This document shows positions 16,263-24,352 of a stretch of DNA of 44,358 nt, piece by piece. This DNA is from JAZRWQ01 sp045541395 (GTDB lineage Bacteria; Bacillota; Clostridia; Oscillospirales; UMGS1783): assembly GCA_045541395.1 (NCBI GenBank), contig JAZQIZ010000023.1:1-44358 (forward strand). Direction: 5' to 3'. Under the pieces are notes generated by a model. The model searched no databases and was not told the DNA's origin. It saw only the letters and a list, made by a program, of their open reading frames with translations. The stretch's first letter is position 1. Each line of letters starts with the position of its first letter. A program made the translations under genes and the position numbers.

Positions 16263-16275
16263 TTGCGAAACGCAA
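16263..16275. promoter_or_regulatory. Operator O2 (TTGCGAAACGCAA)
   Basis: Perfect palindrome starting about 5 bases after the expected transcription start of the lytic promoter, well placed to block it. Confidence 0.85.
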
Positions 16276-16297
16276 TACATTTAATTTTAAAATAATG

Positions 16298-16310
16298 TTG
16301 CGTAACGCAA
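16298..16310. promoter_or_regulatory. Operator O3 (TTGCGTAACGCAA)
   Basis: Perfect 5-3-5 palindrome in the leader, followed by GGGAGGTAG and the start codon of the first phage gene. As RNA it would form a small hairpin just before the ribosome binding site. Confidence 0.8.
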
Positions 16311-16324
16311 TGAGGGAGGTAGAA

Positions 16325-16711
16325 ATGGCATTACCCTGTTATACACAAAAGGAGTGCAACGGCTGTACCCTTTGCTTTAAGGAGCAGAAGGCGGTTGGCA
16401 GGTGTATTATTTGCAACAGGAAGATACGTGAAGGTGACTACTCGGTTGTGACCACGGCAGGGCTTGTTTGCGATGACACCGACTGTTTATTTGATTTTGC
16501 CGTTCAGGAAGCCCAAAGGGAGGATCTTCTGAATTACGCAAAGGAGTATAAGGAGGAGCTTCTTTCTGAAAACGCAGAGGAGTTTTTTAATGCCCTTAAA
16601 GAGAAAAAGGCGCCGGTAATTGACCTTTATTCCTTTGTTTCTCAGGATAAAAGCTCCTTTGCTTTATATTTTCTTGAAAGCAAGCGGCTTTTCTTACTGC
16701 CTTCAATTTAA
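16325..16711 (+). CDS. Phage-cluster first gene, Cys-rich zinc-finger-like protein
   Basis: This encodes 128 residues from ATG 16325 with GGGAGGT upstream; longer in-frame versions would run through the promoter and are rejected. Residues 1-55 hold CxxC pairs (ECNGCTLC, GRCIICNRK, VCDDTDC), which suggests a zinc-binding module; the pattern CIICNRKIREGDYSVV is like a treble-clef or HNH-free zinc knuckle. The rest is helical and acidic. I do not recognise a family. It is the first gene under the strong lytic promoter and its start is preceded by an operator, so a regulatory role in the phage programme is possible. Confidence 0.65.
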   Translation: MALPCYTQKECNGCTLCFKEQKAVGRCIICNRKIREGDYSVVTTAGLVCDDTDCLFDFAVQEAQREDLLNYAKEYKEELLSENAEEFFNALKEKKAPVIDLYSFVSQDKSSFALYFLESKRLFLLPSI

Positions 16712-16718
16712 GGTTGTG

Positions 16719-16731
16719 TTGCGTTTCGCAA
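16719..16731. promoter_or_regulatory. Operator O4 (TTGCGTTTCGCAA)
   Basis: Perfect palindrome in the gap between the first phage gene and the terS-like gene. The whole unit (GTTGCG-N3-CGCAAT, then GAGGTAG, then ATGG) repeats that at 16298-16328, so operator and ribosome binding site may have been duplicated together. Confidence 0.8.
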
Positions 16732-16746
16732 TAATAGGAGGTAGTT

Positions 16747-17004
16747 ATGGATACCAAGGAGGATATAAAGGAGGCCATAAAGGGGCTGTTGCCTTTGAAG
16801 GTAGGGAAGGAATGTAAGGAGCGGCTGAAGGAGACTTTGAAGATAAAGGGTACGGTTACGGCGGCCCAGGCCATAGCGGCTTCCATAATTGCAAAGGCAA
16901 TAGAAGGGGAGCCTAAGGCTATTTCTTTGATATGTGATCTTTGTGAAAGGGAGGAGTCTTCTTCAGAGGAGAGCTTTAAGGTGGATATTAAGGTGGTGGA
17001 ATGA
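16747..17004 (+). CDS. Putative terminase small subunit
   Basis: This 85-residue protein is helical and charged. The stretch KGTVTAAQAIAASIIAKAIEGEPKAISLI resembles the helix-turn-helix and following helix of short phage TerS or DUF5681-like proteins, and the gene directly precedes terL. TerS recognises the packaging start on phage DNA and feeds it to TerL. AGGAGGT lies upstream. No direct motif proves it; position carries most of the weight. It overlaps the open terL frame by 71 bases. Confidence 0.6.
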   Translation: MDTKEDIKEAIKGLLPLKVGKECKERLKETLKIKGTVTAAQAIAASIIAKAIEGEPKAISLICDLCEREESSSEESFKVDIKVVE

Positions 17005-18328
17005 AAATGGAATAAGGGTTACAAAAAAGCAGAAGCAGTTTATAGATGCAAAGGCAACTGAGGTGCTGTTTGGAGGGGCGGCAGGAGGAGGCAAATCCTA
17101 CGCGCAGATAATAGACGCGCTTTTATATGCCTTAAGATATAAGGGCAGTAAGCAGCTTATTTTAAGGCGTACCTTGCCTGAACTGAACAAGTCTATTATA
17201 AGGGCTCATCTGGAAATATACCCACGCGGTATTTACAAATACGTTTCCAGCACTCATACGGGGATATTTCTAAACGGGAGCATTATAGATTTTGGCTACT
17301 GCGATAATGAAAACGACGTTTATAAATACCAATCGGCGGAATACGACGTTATAAGATTTGACGAGCTTACTCATTTTACGAAGCAGATGTATATTTACTT
17401 AATAAGCCGATTGCGAGGAGCTAATTCTTACCCTAAGCAAATAAAGAGCAGTGCAAACCCCGGCGGTGTTGGGCATTCGTGGGTGAAGGAGCGGTTTATA
17501 GACTGCCTTGAGCCTTATAAGGAGCGACAGTTTAAGGGCAGCAGCAGAATTTTTATTCCCTCCTACGTTTTTGATAATTCATTTTTGCAAAGGAATGATC
17601 CCGATTACGTGAAGAGGTTGGAAAACCTTGAAGAGAAGGATAAAAAGGCCCTTCTGCACGGGGACTGGGACATTTTTGAGGGGCGGTTTTTTAATGAGTT
17701 TGACCGCAAGGTACATATTTGTGAGCCCTTTGAAATACCGGAGCATTGGAGAAGGTACAGGGCAATAGACTACGGCCTTGATATGCTTGCCTGTTATTTT
17801 ATAGCCGTATCCCCAAGGGGGGAGGCTTACGTATACAGGGAGGTTTACGAAAGCGGACTTATTGTTTCAAAGGCGGCTCAGGCGGTAAAGGAGCAAAAGG
17901 GAGAATTTATATACTGTACCTTTGCGCCGCCGGATCTTTGGAACCGCCATAAGGACACCGGACGTTCCACAGCCGAGATATTTTTGCAAAACGGAGTTAA
18001 GCTTACGAAGGTAAGTAACGGAAGGGCACAGGGCTGGCTTGATCTAAAGGAGTGGCTGAAAATTTTTAAGGATGAGCAGGGGCAAAGGAATACCCGGCTT
18101 AAGATATTTTCCAACTGCTTTAATATTATACGCACTCTGCCTTCTCTTGCCTACGACAAGAACGACCCTTCGGACGTGAGTTTGACGCCTCACGAGCTTA
18201 CCCACGGGCCCGATGCGTTAAGATATTTTGCCTGCGGGCGGCCCTGCCCCGAAAGGGAAAGGCCTTTAAGAAAAAGGGCTAATTTCAAGTGCGAGGAGCA
18301 CAAAGGTTTTGAAAGGAAGATCATATGA
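16934..18328 (+). CDS. Terminase large subunit (start uncertain)
   Basis: This 464-residue frame contains the packaging ATPase and nuclease. Walker A is FGGAAGGGKS (about 46-55), Walker B YDVIRFDELTHF, the coupling motif SSANPGGVGHSWV. The nuclease domain shows AIDYGLD and HGPDALRYF acidic residues. The protein cuts and pumps phage DNA into the capsid through the portal. The only upstream ATG, 16934, lies far inside the terS-like gene and has no clear ribosome binding site. Homologous TerLs begin close to the IRVTKKQKQF segment. One base inserted after ATGGAA at 17007-17012 would give MEIRVTKKQKQF from a normal ATG, so a single-base deletion or sequencing error is likely here. Confidence 0.9.
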   Translation: MIFVKGRSLLQRRALRWILRWWNENGIRVTKKQKQFIDAKATEVLFGGAAGGGKSYAQIIDALLYALRYKGSKQLILRRTLPELNKSIIRAHLEIYPRGIYKYVSSTHTGIFLNGSIIDFGYCDNENDVYKYQSAEYDVIRFDELTHFTKQMYIYLISRLRGANSYPKQIKSSANPGGVGHSWVKERFIDCLEPYKERQFKGSSRIFIPSYVFDNSFLQRNDPDYVKRLENLEEKDKKALLHGDWDIFEGRFFNEFDRKVHICEPFEIPEHWRRYRAIDYGLDMLACYFIAVSPRGEAYVYREVYESGLIVSKAAQAVKEQKGEFIYCTFAPPDLWNRHKDTGRSTAEIFLQNGVKLTKVSNGRAQGWLDLKEWLKIFKDEQGQRNTRLKIFSNCFNIIRTLPSLAYDKNDPSDVSLTPHELTHGPDALRYFACGRPCPERERPLRKRANFKCEEHKGFERKII

Positions 18329-18498
18329 AAGAGCTTTTGATACTTTTTATTATTCTGCTTGGAGCGGCAATTTTAATTAACGGTATATGTGTTGTTCTGG
18401 CATACAGAAGAGGCATATGCGACGGCAGGAAGCTTCAGGCGGTAAGGGAATTTATGCCCTACGAGGTGAGGGCCAAAAAGAAAGGAAGAATATTATAA
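18325..18498 (+). CDS. Small one-TM phage protein
   Basis: This encodes 57 residues from ATG 18325, overlapping the terL stop (ATGA), and stops directly before the portal start (TAA then ATG at 18499). Residues 3-25 form one hydrophobic helix (LLILFIILLGAAILI); a basic tail follows. GAAAGGAAG lies 10 bases upstream. It is too short for most ORF finders, but the tight spacing on both sides supports it. A membrane role such as a spanin-like or Rz-type accessory is conceivable but not shown. Confidence 0.7.
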   Translation: MKELLILFIILLGAAILINGICVVLAYRRGICDGRKLQAVREFMPYEVRAKKKGRIL

Positions 18499-20043
18499 AT
18501 GATAAGTGCAAGTCAAATTTGGCAGTTATACGAAAACGGTGTGGAGCATCATAACAGAATTGATCTTTACAATCTGACAGAGCAGGCATACCGATTTTTT
18601 GAAGGCGACCAATGGTACAAAGAGGGCGGTGACTATCCGGTAATAAACATTATTCAGCCTACGGTGGAATATAAAACCGCCGTGGTGGCTCAGAACCACG
18701 TTAATATTACCTACACGCCTATGAACAACGATGAGAACCGCCAGCTTTACGGCAGGGTATGCGCCAAGCTTTCGGAACACACCTTAAAGCGTTGGGAAAT
18801 AGGGAAAATGGACGATCTTTGCTGGCAGGTAGTAAGAAACGCCTGTATTGCGGGAGAGAGTTATTTGTATTTTTACGACGGCGAAGGCAGAGCACAGATA
18901 ATTGAGAACACCAACCTGTATTTAGGGGATGAACAGCAAAGGGATATCCAGAAGCAGCCGTTTATTATAATTTACGAGCGCAGGCCTGTAGATCACGTTA
19001 AAAGAATTGCCGAAAAAAACGGGGTCAGCCCCAAGGAGATTGAAAACATTAAGGCAGACGAGGATACCGCCCGTGAGTTATCGGATCAGGCCAGGGCGGA
19101 AATGAAGGGAACGGGAAAATGCGTATGCCTTCTTTATATGTATAAGGATGAGGAGGGGTACGTTCACACCCTTCGTTCCACCAAGGAGGTAATTTACTCC
19201 CCCGACACCCTTGTTGCTTCCACAGACAGTGAGGGCAGGACCTTAAGCGGCCTTAAGAATTACCCTGTTGCCGCTTTTGTGTGGCAGCCGCGGCACGGCA
19301 GTGCAAGAGGTATAGGTGAGGTAAATCAGCTGGTGCCTAATCAGCTTGAAATAAACAAGACCTTCGCAAGACGTTCTGTGGCGGTGAAGGATAACGCTTA
19401 CCCGAAGCTGGTATACGACCGCAGTAAAATTGAGAACCCTGAGAATTTAACTCAGGCAGGCGCTACAATAGCGGTGGATAATCTTGCGGCGAACCCTGTC
19501 AGCTCAATGATAAGTTATCTGGCGCCTGCTCCGGTATCTTCGGCAGCCCAAACCCTTTCGCAGGAGCTTATTAATTACACCCGAACTCTTTCCGGGGCGG
19601 GGGATGCCGCCCTTGGGCAAATAAACCCCGAAAAGGCCAGCGGTACTGCAATTCTGGCAGTAGCGGATCAGACACAGCTTCCTCTTAACGCCCAGATAAG
19701 CGCGTTCAGAGCTTTTGTGGAGGATATTGCGGCTATTTGGTTTGAGCTTTGGTGTGTATATAATCCGGAGGGCCTTGTTATAAGCGCAGGGCAGGGAGAT
19801 ATGCAGTATAACCTTACGGTGGCACCGGTACTTTTAAAGGCTATGAAGGTTGATATTAAAACCGACGTATCCTCCGCTTTGCCCTTTTCAAGGTTTGCTC
19901 AGCAGCAGGCTATTGACAACCTGCTTACAAGCGGGGCTATAACCTTTGAGGAATACGTATCCTTACTTGATGAATCTTCGGTTTTGCCTAAGGCAAGGCT
20001 TGAGGAGCTTATATCGGCAAGGCAGAAGACACTGAGGGTCTAA
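18499..20043 (+). CDS. Phage portal protein
   Basis: This 514-residue protein sits directly after terL, the usual portal position, and its composition fits: an N-terminal FFEGDQWYKEGG segment, helical centre (YGRVCAKLSEHTLKRW, VRNACIAGESYLYFY), a stretch with GIGEVNQLVPNQLEINKTFARR, and a helical C-terminal half ending in QQQAIDNLLTSGAITFEEY. The pattern resembles P22-type or podovirus portals of Firmicutes phages. The portal is a 12-mer ring that forms the DNA entry vertex. Confidence 0.85.
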   Translation: MISASQIWQLYENGVEHHNRIDLYNLTEQAYRFFEGDQWYKEGGDYPVINIIQPTVEYKTAVVAQNHVNITYTPMNNDENRQLYGRVCAKLSEHTLKRWEIGKMDDLCWQVVRNACIAGESYLYFYDGEGRAQIIENTNLYLGDEQQRDIQKQPFIIIYERRPVDHVKRIAEKNGVSPKEIENIKADEDTARELSDQARAEMKGTGKCVCLLYMYKDEEGYVHTLRSTKEVIYSPDTLVASTDSEGRTLSGLKNYPVAAFVWQPRHGSARGIGEVNQLVPNQLEINKTFARRSVAVKDNAYPKLVYDRSKIENPENLTQAGATIAVDNLAANPVSSMISYLAPAPVSSAAQTLSQELINYTRTLSGAGDAALGQINPEKASGTAILAVADQTQLPLNAQISAFRAFVEDIAAIWFELWCVYNPEGLVISAGQGDMQYNLTVAPVLLKAMKVDIKTDVSSALPFSRFAQQQAIDNLLTSGAITFEEYVSLLDESSVLPKARLEELISARQKTLRV

Positions 20044-20076
20044 TTGTTGTTAAAAGGCAACGGAAAGGAATTTTTT

Positions 20077-20652
20077 ATGGAAGAGAATAATTTAAATGCG
20101 GTAAACGACGCACAAGAGGTGAACGTTGAGCCTCAAAAAGAGCCCCCTAAGCAGACAAAGGCGGAAAACAGCGCCTTTGCGGCAATGCGAAAAAGGGAGA
20201 ACAAGGCTGTTATTGAAAAAGAACAGCTTACCTTACAGTACAACCAGCTGCTTTCACAGCTTAAGGAAAATGAAAGCAAGGCTAAAGAGGAAAGTGAGGA
20301 GCTGGAGAGCTTAAGGGAATACAGGCGTCAGCGGGTCATTGACGACGATATTGCTTTAATAAAAAAAGAATATCCTGAGCTTGACCTTAAAAGAGACGCT
20401 CTTCCCGAGGAGTTTATAAGAATAATGGCCACAGGGGCTGTAGATGCGCTGACAGCCGCAAAAATAATTCTGGCGCAGAGGGAAAAGGAAGCTAAAAGAC
20501 CCCCTGAGGATATTGGGCCTATGAGCAACGCCGAGTTTAAGGATAAGGAGTTTTATTCTCCGGCGGAGGTAGACAGGCTTACAAGAGAGGACTTTAAGAG
20601 GGATCCGAAGCTTTTAAAGAGAATTCAGAAGTCTATGACAAAATGGAGGTAA
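20077..20652 (+). CDS. Putative scaffolding protein
   Basis: This encodes 191 residues from ATG 20077, with GGAAAGGA upstream; a TTG at 20044 abutting the portal stop is less likely. It is highly charged, with a long coiled-coil region (about 45-90, many E/K/Q/L heptads) and no cysteines, typical of phage scaffold proteins between portal and capsid. A small protein of this kind guides capsid assembly and is then expelled. The family cannot be named from sequence alone. Confidence 0.65.
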   Translation: MEENNLNAVNDAQEVNVEPQKEPPKQTKAENSAFAAMRKRENKAVIEKEQLTLQYNQLLSQLKENESKAKEESEELESLREYRRQRVIDDDIALIKKEYPELDLKRDALPEEFIRIMATGAVDALTAAKIILAQREKEAKRPPEDIGPMSNAEFKDKEFYSPAEVDRLTREDFKRDPKLLKRIQKSMTKWR

Positions 20653-20658
20653 TTTATA

Positions 20659-21474
20659 ATGGCGTATACTAATTTTAAACCTATTGTTTGGAGCCAGCAC
20701 ATTCAGACTGAGCTCAACAGAAATGCAGTTCTTCAGGAGGACTGCAACACCGAATTTGAGGGCGAGGCAAAGCGCGGCCAGAAGGTAAAGATACTTGGTG
20801 TTTCCCGCCCTACCGTTGGTGATTACACCGGCGAGAACATTGGCGCACCTGAGGACGTAGCCGACAGCGCACAGTTTTTAGAGATAACACAGGCAAAGTA
20901 TTTTAACTTTGGCGTAGACGACGTGGATAAGGCCCAGAGTATTGAAGGCCTTATGCCTGCGCTTTTAGAGGAAAGCGCCGCCGCCCTTGCCAAGGAGAGA
21001 GATACTTTCATTGGCACTTTGGCCACTGAGGCAGGCAAAATAAGCGATTCCACCCTTATTGACAGTGCCGACAGCGCAAAGGATGCCCTTGACGATGCTT
21101 TTGTTTGGCTGTGGGAGCAGGGGGTCAACCTTGGCGACGAGGCGGTTATTAACGTTACTCCCTGGTTTTACAACCTTTTAAAGGACAAGCTTACAGCGGT
21201 TTACACCGACAACGTTGAGCTTGTAAAGAAGGGCATTGTGGGTATGTATAACGGTGCGATGGTCAAGATATCCACCAACCTTTATAACGACGGCACCGAC
21301 GATTACCTTATGGTTCGTACCAAGAAGGCTATTGCATTTGCAGGTCAGATAAACGAAACCGAGGCGTATCGCCCTGAACAGTTATTTAAGGATGCGGTAA
21401 AGGGCCTTGACACCTACGGCGCCAAGGTAGTTCGTCCCAACGAGCTTTACGTTATTAAGGCTCACAAGGGTTAA
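20659..21474 (+). CDS. Major capsid protein
   Basis: This 271-residue protein starts MAYTNFKPIVWSQHIQTEL, a typical opening of P22/N4gp56-type coat proteins of Firmicutes podoviruses. Near the end, QINETEAYRPEQLFKDAVKG and DTYGAKVVRPNELYVIKAHK match the coat-protein C-terminal strand pattern. GGAGGT lies at 20645-20650. Many negatively charged residues and an HK97-like fold are expected. A hairpin follows directly. Confidence 0.85.
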   Translation: MAYTNFKPIVWSQHIQTELNRNAVLQEDCNTEFEGEAKRGQKVKILGVSRPTVGDYTGENIGAPEDVADSAQFLEITQAKYFNFGVDDVDKAQSIEGLMPALLEESAAALAKERDTFIGTLATEAGKISDSTLIDSADSAKDALDDAFVWLWEQGVNLGDEAVINVTPWFYNLLKDKLTAVYTDNVELVKKGIVGMYNGAMVKISTNLYNDGTDDYLMVRTKKAIAFAGQINETEAYRPEQLFKDAVKGLDTYGAKVVRPNELYVIKAHKG

Positions 21475-21478
21475 TTAA

Positions 21479-21501
21479 AAGGGGAGCCTTACGCTCCCCT
21501 T
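21479..21501 (+). other. Hairpin after capsid gene
   Basis: AAGGGGAGC, loop CTTAC, GCTCCCCTT, followed by AAATAAAA rather than a T run. It may stabilise or partly stop the upstream mRNA, raising capsid expression relative to downstream genes. Confidence 0.6.
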
Positions 21502-21522
21502 AAATAAAAGGAGTGATATTTT

Positions 21523-22068
21523 ATGAGAACCTGGGGAGAAATTCGCTCGGAGATAATTAATTTAGGCTTTGAAAACAGCGATATTTACGAAAAGCATAAG
21601 GATATTTTTATTGAGGCGGTAAACAGGGCCTGTACGGTAATTGCCTGTGGGGTAAGCCCTCTTATTGAGAGGCTGGAGGTGAAAAAGGAGGAGTTTGAAA
21701 ACACCCACCTTTTCAGTGCGCCTCAAGAGGGCTTTTACCAATATGCATGCCCTGTTTGTACCAAAGGTGAAGAGCCCGTTAACGTAAGAGTGCTTCCGGA
21801 TAAGAGAGTTTATATTGAAGAGGCAGACGATTACACCCTTTGGTATAAGCGTTTGCCTGAAAAGATAGATTACAACAGCCCCGACGACCAGCCTATAGAT
21901 CTTACTGAGCCTGCCGGTATGTTATTGCCGCTTCTGGCTTGCTATTATATATGGCAGGAGGATGACGAACGGAAGGCTTATGCTTACAGGAACGATTACG
22001 AAGCCCTGAAGGCGGAGCTTTTTAATGTTCCCTTAAAGGCTTACGTATATGAGGGTGAGGCAATATGA
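21523..22068 (+). CDS. Putative head-tail connector (adaptor)
   Basis: This 181-residue protein lies directly after the capsid gene, where connector genes normally occur. It starts MRTWGEIRSEIINLGFEN, has CPVCTKGEE in the middle and a run of charged helices at the end. The start and length resemble gp4-type connectors of short-tailed phages. It overlaps the next gene by four bases (ATGA). Function rests on position. Confidence 0.65.
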   Translation: MRTWGEIRSEIINLGFENSDIYEKHKDIFIEAVNRACTVIACGVSPLIERLEVKKEEFENTHLFSAPQEGFYQYACPVCTKGEEPVNVRVLPDKRVYIEEADDYTLWYKRLPEKIDYNSPDDQPIDLTEPAGMLLPLLACYYIWQEDDERKAYAYRNDYEALKAELFNVPLKAYVYEGEAI

Positions 22069-23882
22069 ATTATAAGCCCTTAAGCAGTTACCCTGAGGTG
22101 CGGGTGGATTACTCAAACCTTTCGGGGGTGGACCTTTCTTCTGATGCCAGGGAGATAGCGCCCAACAGGGCGTCCCTTTGCAGAAATATGTACCGTTCTT
22201 ATGCAGACGGGTTAGGTTCCTTTTTACAGACCCGACCGGGCTTTGAAGCCCTTGGGAATTTTGGGGATGAGGTGTTCGGAGTACACTTTCTTGAATTGGG
22301 TGAGGAGCTTTACGTTCTTGTTCATGCGGGAGACGGGCTTTTTAAATGGACCTCCTTTCCAAACCCTCCCCAGCCGGGTGAGCTTAATTCGATCTTCACA
22401 ATGAACAGGGAGCCTTCGGTTTCCTTTGCCTTCGGAACGGGGCTTTACATACTGGATGGGCAGAATTACATTTACTTTGGCGGTCAGTATATTTATTCGG
22501 TCATGGGCTTTGTACCTACCACAAAGATCGCCTCGGAGCCCCTGGGGGCCTCGGAAAACTATCAGGCGGTAAACCTGCTTTCGGAAAAAAGAAAGAATTC
22601 CTTCAGAGGCGACGGGGAAAGCACGGTCTATTACCTTGATGCCCAGAACATAGGGGGTATTTCCTCGGTTTACGTTAACGGGAGCCTTATAACAAACTAC
22701 ACTGCCGACCTGAAAAACGGCACTGTCACCTTTACAACAGCTCCATCTGCGCCCCAATTGGGTAACGATAACGTTAATATTACCTATTATAAGACCATTG
22801 CCTCTCACAGAGCAAGAATAGCAGGCTGTAAGCTGGTATGCGTTTATGATAACAGAGTGTTTTTCTCGGGAAATAAGGATTATCCCGGCTACCTTTACCA
22901 TTCTGAGCTTAACGATCCCACCTACGTTGCGGACGTTAACTATTACAGTGACGGCAACGGGCAGGTGAATATTAAGGCTTTGGCAGTAAAGGACGGGCTG
23001 CTAACGGTAATCAAAGAAAATGGGCCCAACGCGGTATGCACTCACAGCCCTTCCTTAAGCTACACTTTAGGCAGGATATATCCTGTAAGCGAAAGGGTAA
23101 TATCCTTAGGCTGTGTTTGCAATAACGGCGCCCTTGCTTTCAGAGACGACCTGGTTTATTTATCGCCTTACGGCCTTGAGGGTATTAATTCCTTAAGGGA
23201 TCAGGAGGAAGTAAGAAGTTTAGGCCACCGCTCCACAAACATAGACGGCGGATTTTTAAAGGAGGACCTTGAAAACGCCCGAATGCTGGAATGGAACGGT
23301 TATTTGTGTATTTTAACAGGGGGCAGGATATACCTTGCAGATTCAAGAAGCCTGTTTTACAAGGACGGTGCTTACGAATACGAATGGTTTGTATGGGATA
23401 ATATTTACTCTCAGACAGAAGAGGGGCAGGCCTGCCTGCTGTTTACCTTTAAAAACAAGCTTTACTTTGGGGCAAAAAACGGCAGTATCTGCTGTTTTGA
23501 CACCACCACCGACGAAGGCAGGCCCATTGAGAGTGTTTGGGAAAGCCGATGCGAGACCGCAGGGGCGCCGCAGATAAAGAAGTCGGTTACAAAGGGCGGC
23601 TGTGTGCTTTTATTAAAGAAGATAGTTAATTCGGCGCTGGAGGTATATTCCTGCAGCGACAGAGAGCCGGAAAGGTTTGTTTGCAGGGTGAATATGGGCG
23701 GCTTTGATTTTGGAGCCTTAAGCTTTGAGACTTTAAGCTTTTCTTTGGCGGAGGATAACCTTGTGCCTGTACCCTTAAACGAAAAGGCCTTTAAGACTTT
23801 GAAAATAAAATTAAGGTCGGACCGCCCCTTTGGCATAGGCTATATGACCTATATTGCCAAGCTTCATAACCATATTAAATAA
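22065..23882 (+). CDS. Putative tail hub or stabilisation protein
   Basis: This 605-residue protein is beta-rich with repeated YxxxG and GxxxY spacings, e.g. YDNRVFFSGNKDYPGYLYHSE, AFGTGLYILDGQNYIYFGGQYIYS, DLVYLSPYGLEGINSL. This resembles beta-propeller tail proteins such as P22 gp10 or T7 gp12-like hubs of podoviruses. No tape-measure protein follows, consistent with a short tail. It overlaps the connector gene by four bases. Confidence 0.65.
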   Translation: MNYKPLSSYPEVRVDYSNLSGVDLSSDAREIAPNRASLCRNMYRSYADGLGSFLQTRPGFEALGNFGDEVFGVHFLELGEELYVLVHAGDGLFKWTSFPNPPQPGELNSIFTMNREPSVSFAFGTGLYILDGQNYIYFGGQYIYSVMGFVPTTKIASEPLGASENYQAVNLLSEKRKNSFRGDGESTVYYLDAQNIGGISSVYVNGSLITNYTADLKNGTVTFTTAPSAPQLGNDNVNITYYKTIASHRARIAGCKLVCVYDNRVFFSGNKDYPGYLYHSELNDPTYVADVNYYSDGNGQVNIKALAVKDGLLTVIKENGPNAVCTHSPSLSYTLGRIYPVSERVISLGCVCNNGALAFRDDLVYLSPYGLEGINSLRDQEEVRSLGHRSTNIDGGFLKEDLENARMLEWNGYLCILTGGRIYLADSRSLFYKDGAYEYEWFVWDNIYSQTEEGQACLLFTFKNKLYFGAKNGSICCFDTTTDEGRPIESVWESRCETAGAPQIKKSVTKGGCVLLLKKIVNSALEVYSCSDREPERFVCRVNMGGFDFGALSFETLSFSLAEDNLVPVPLNEKAFKTLKIKLRSDRPFGIGYMTYIAKLHNHIK

Positions 23883-23896
23883 AAAGGAGAATAACA

Positions 23897-24340
23897 ATGG
23901 CAATAGAAAGCTTTTCACAGGATATGAATATAATTTCAAGGCTTCCCGATGCGCCTACCCTTACGCCTGCACAGCTTAAGGGTAAGTTTGACGAGGGCGG
24001 GATATTAATTAAGGAATATATTAATTCGGTGCTTATTCCTGCCCTTACAGAGGAGCTTGAAGGCTTTAAGGAGGAGACCGAAAGAACTCTTGATTCGGCC
24101 ATAGGCGCCCTGCCTTCGGTTACCGATTCCCTTACAAGCACCAGCACCACCGCCGCTCTTTCTGCGGCAAAGGGCAAGGCCCTTAACGACAGTATTACAA
24201 AAAACGCCGACGCTATAAGCCTTCTGCAAACTACTGTCAATACTATCAACACTACCCTTTCCCAGAAGCAGAAGAAAATAACCTCGGGCCAGGGCGCGCC
24301 TTCGGGCGGTGCCAACGGCGATATTTACCTTATGTATTAA
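23897..24340 (+). CDS. Phage virion-associated protein (tail fibre N-terminal type)
   Basis: This 147-residue protein starts MAIESFSQDMNIISRLPDAP and has a Thr/Ser-rich, coiled-coil central region (LDSAIGALPSVTDSLTST and NADAISLLQTTVNTINTTLSQKQ). It ends with a short Gly-rich tail (QGAPSGGANGDIYLMY). Such proteins join tail hubs to receptor-binding fibres in Clostridial phages. Its own function is unproven. Confidence 0.6.
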   Translation: MAIESFSQDMNIISRLPDAPTLTPAQLKGKFDEGGILIKEYINSVLIPALTEELEGFKEETERTLDSAIGALPSVTDSLTSTSTTAALSAAKGKALNDSITKNADAISLLQTTVNTINTTLSQKQKKITSGQGAPSGGANGDIYLMY

Positions 24341-24352
24341 GGGGGGCTTTTT

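Noticed and set aside
16190..16324. N-terminal extension of the first phage gene
   Set aside because: The sequence is promoter and operators.
22224..22901. 225-residue antisense ORF in the tail hub gene
   Set aside because: Lies inside a well-supported phage gene and has no start signal.
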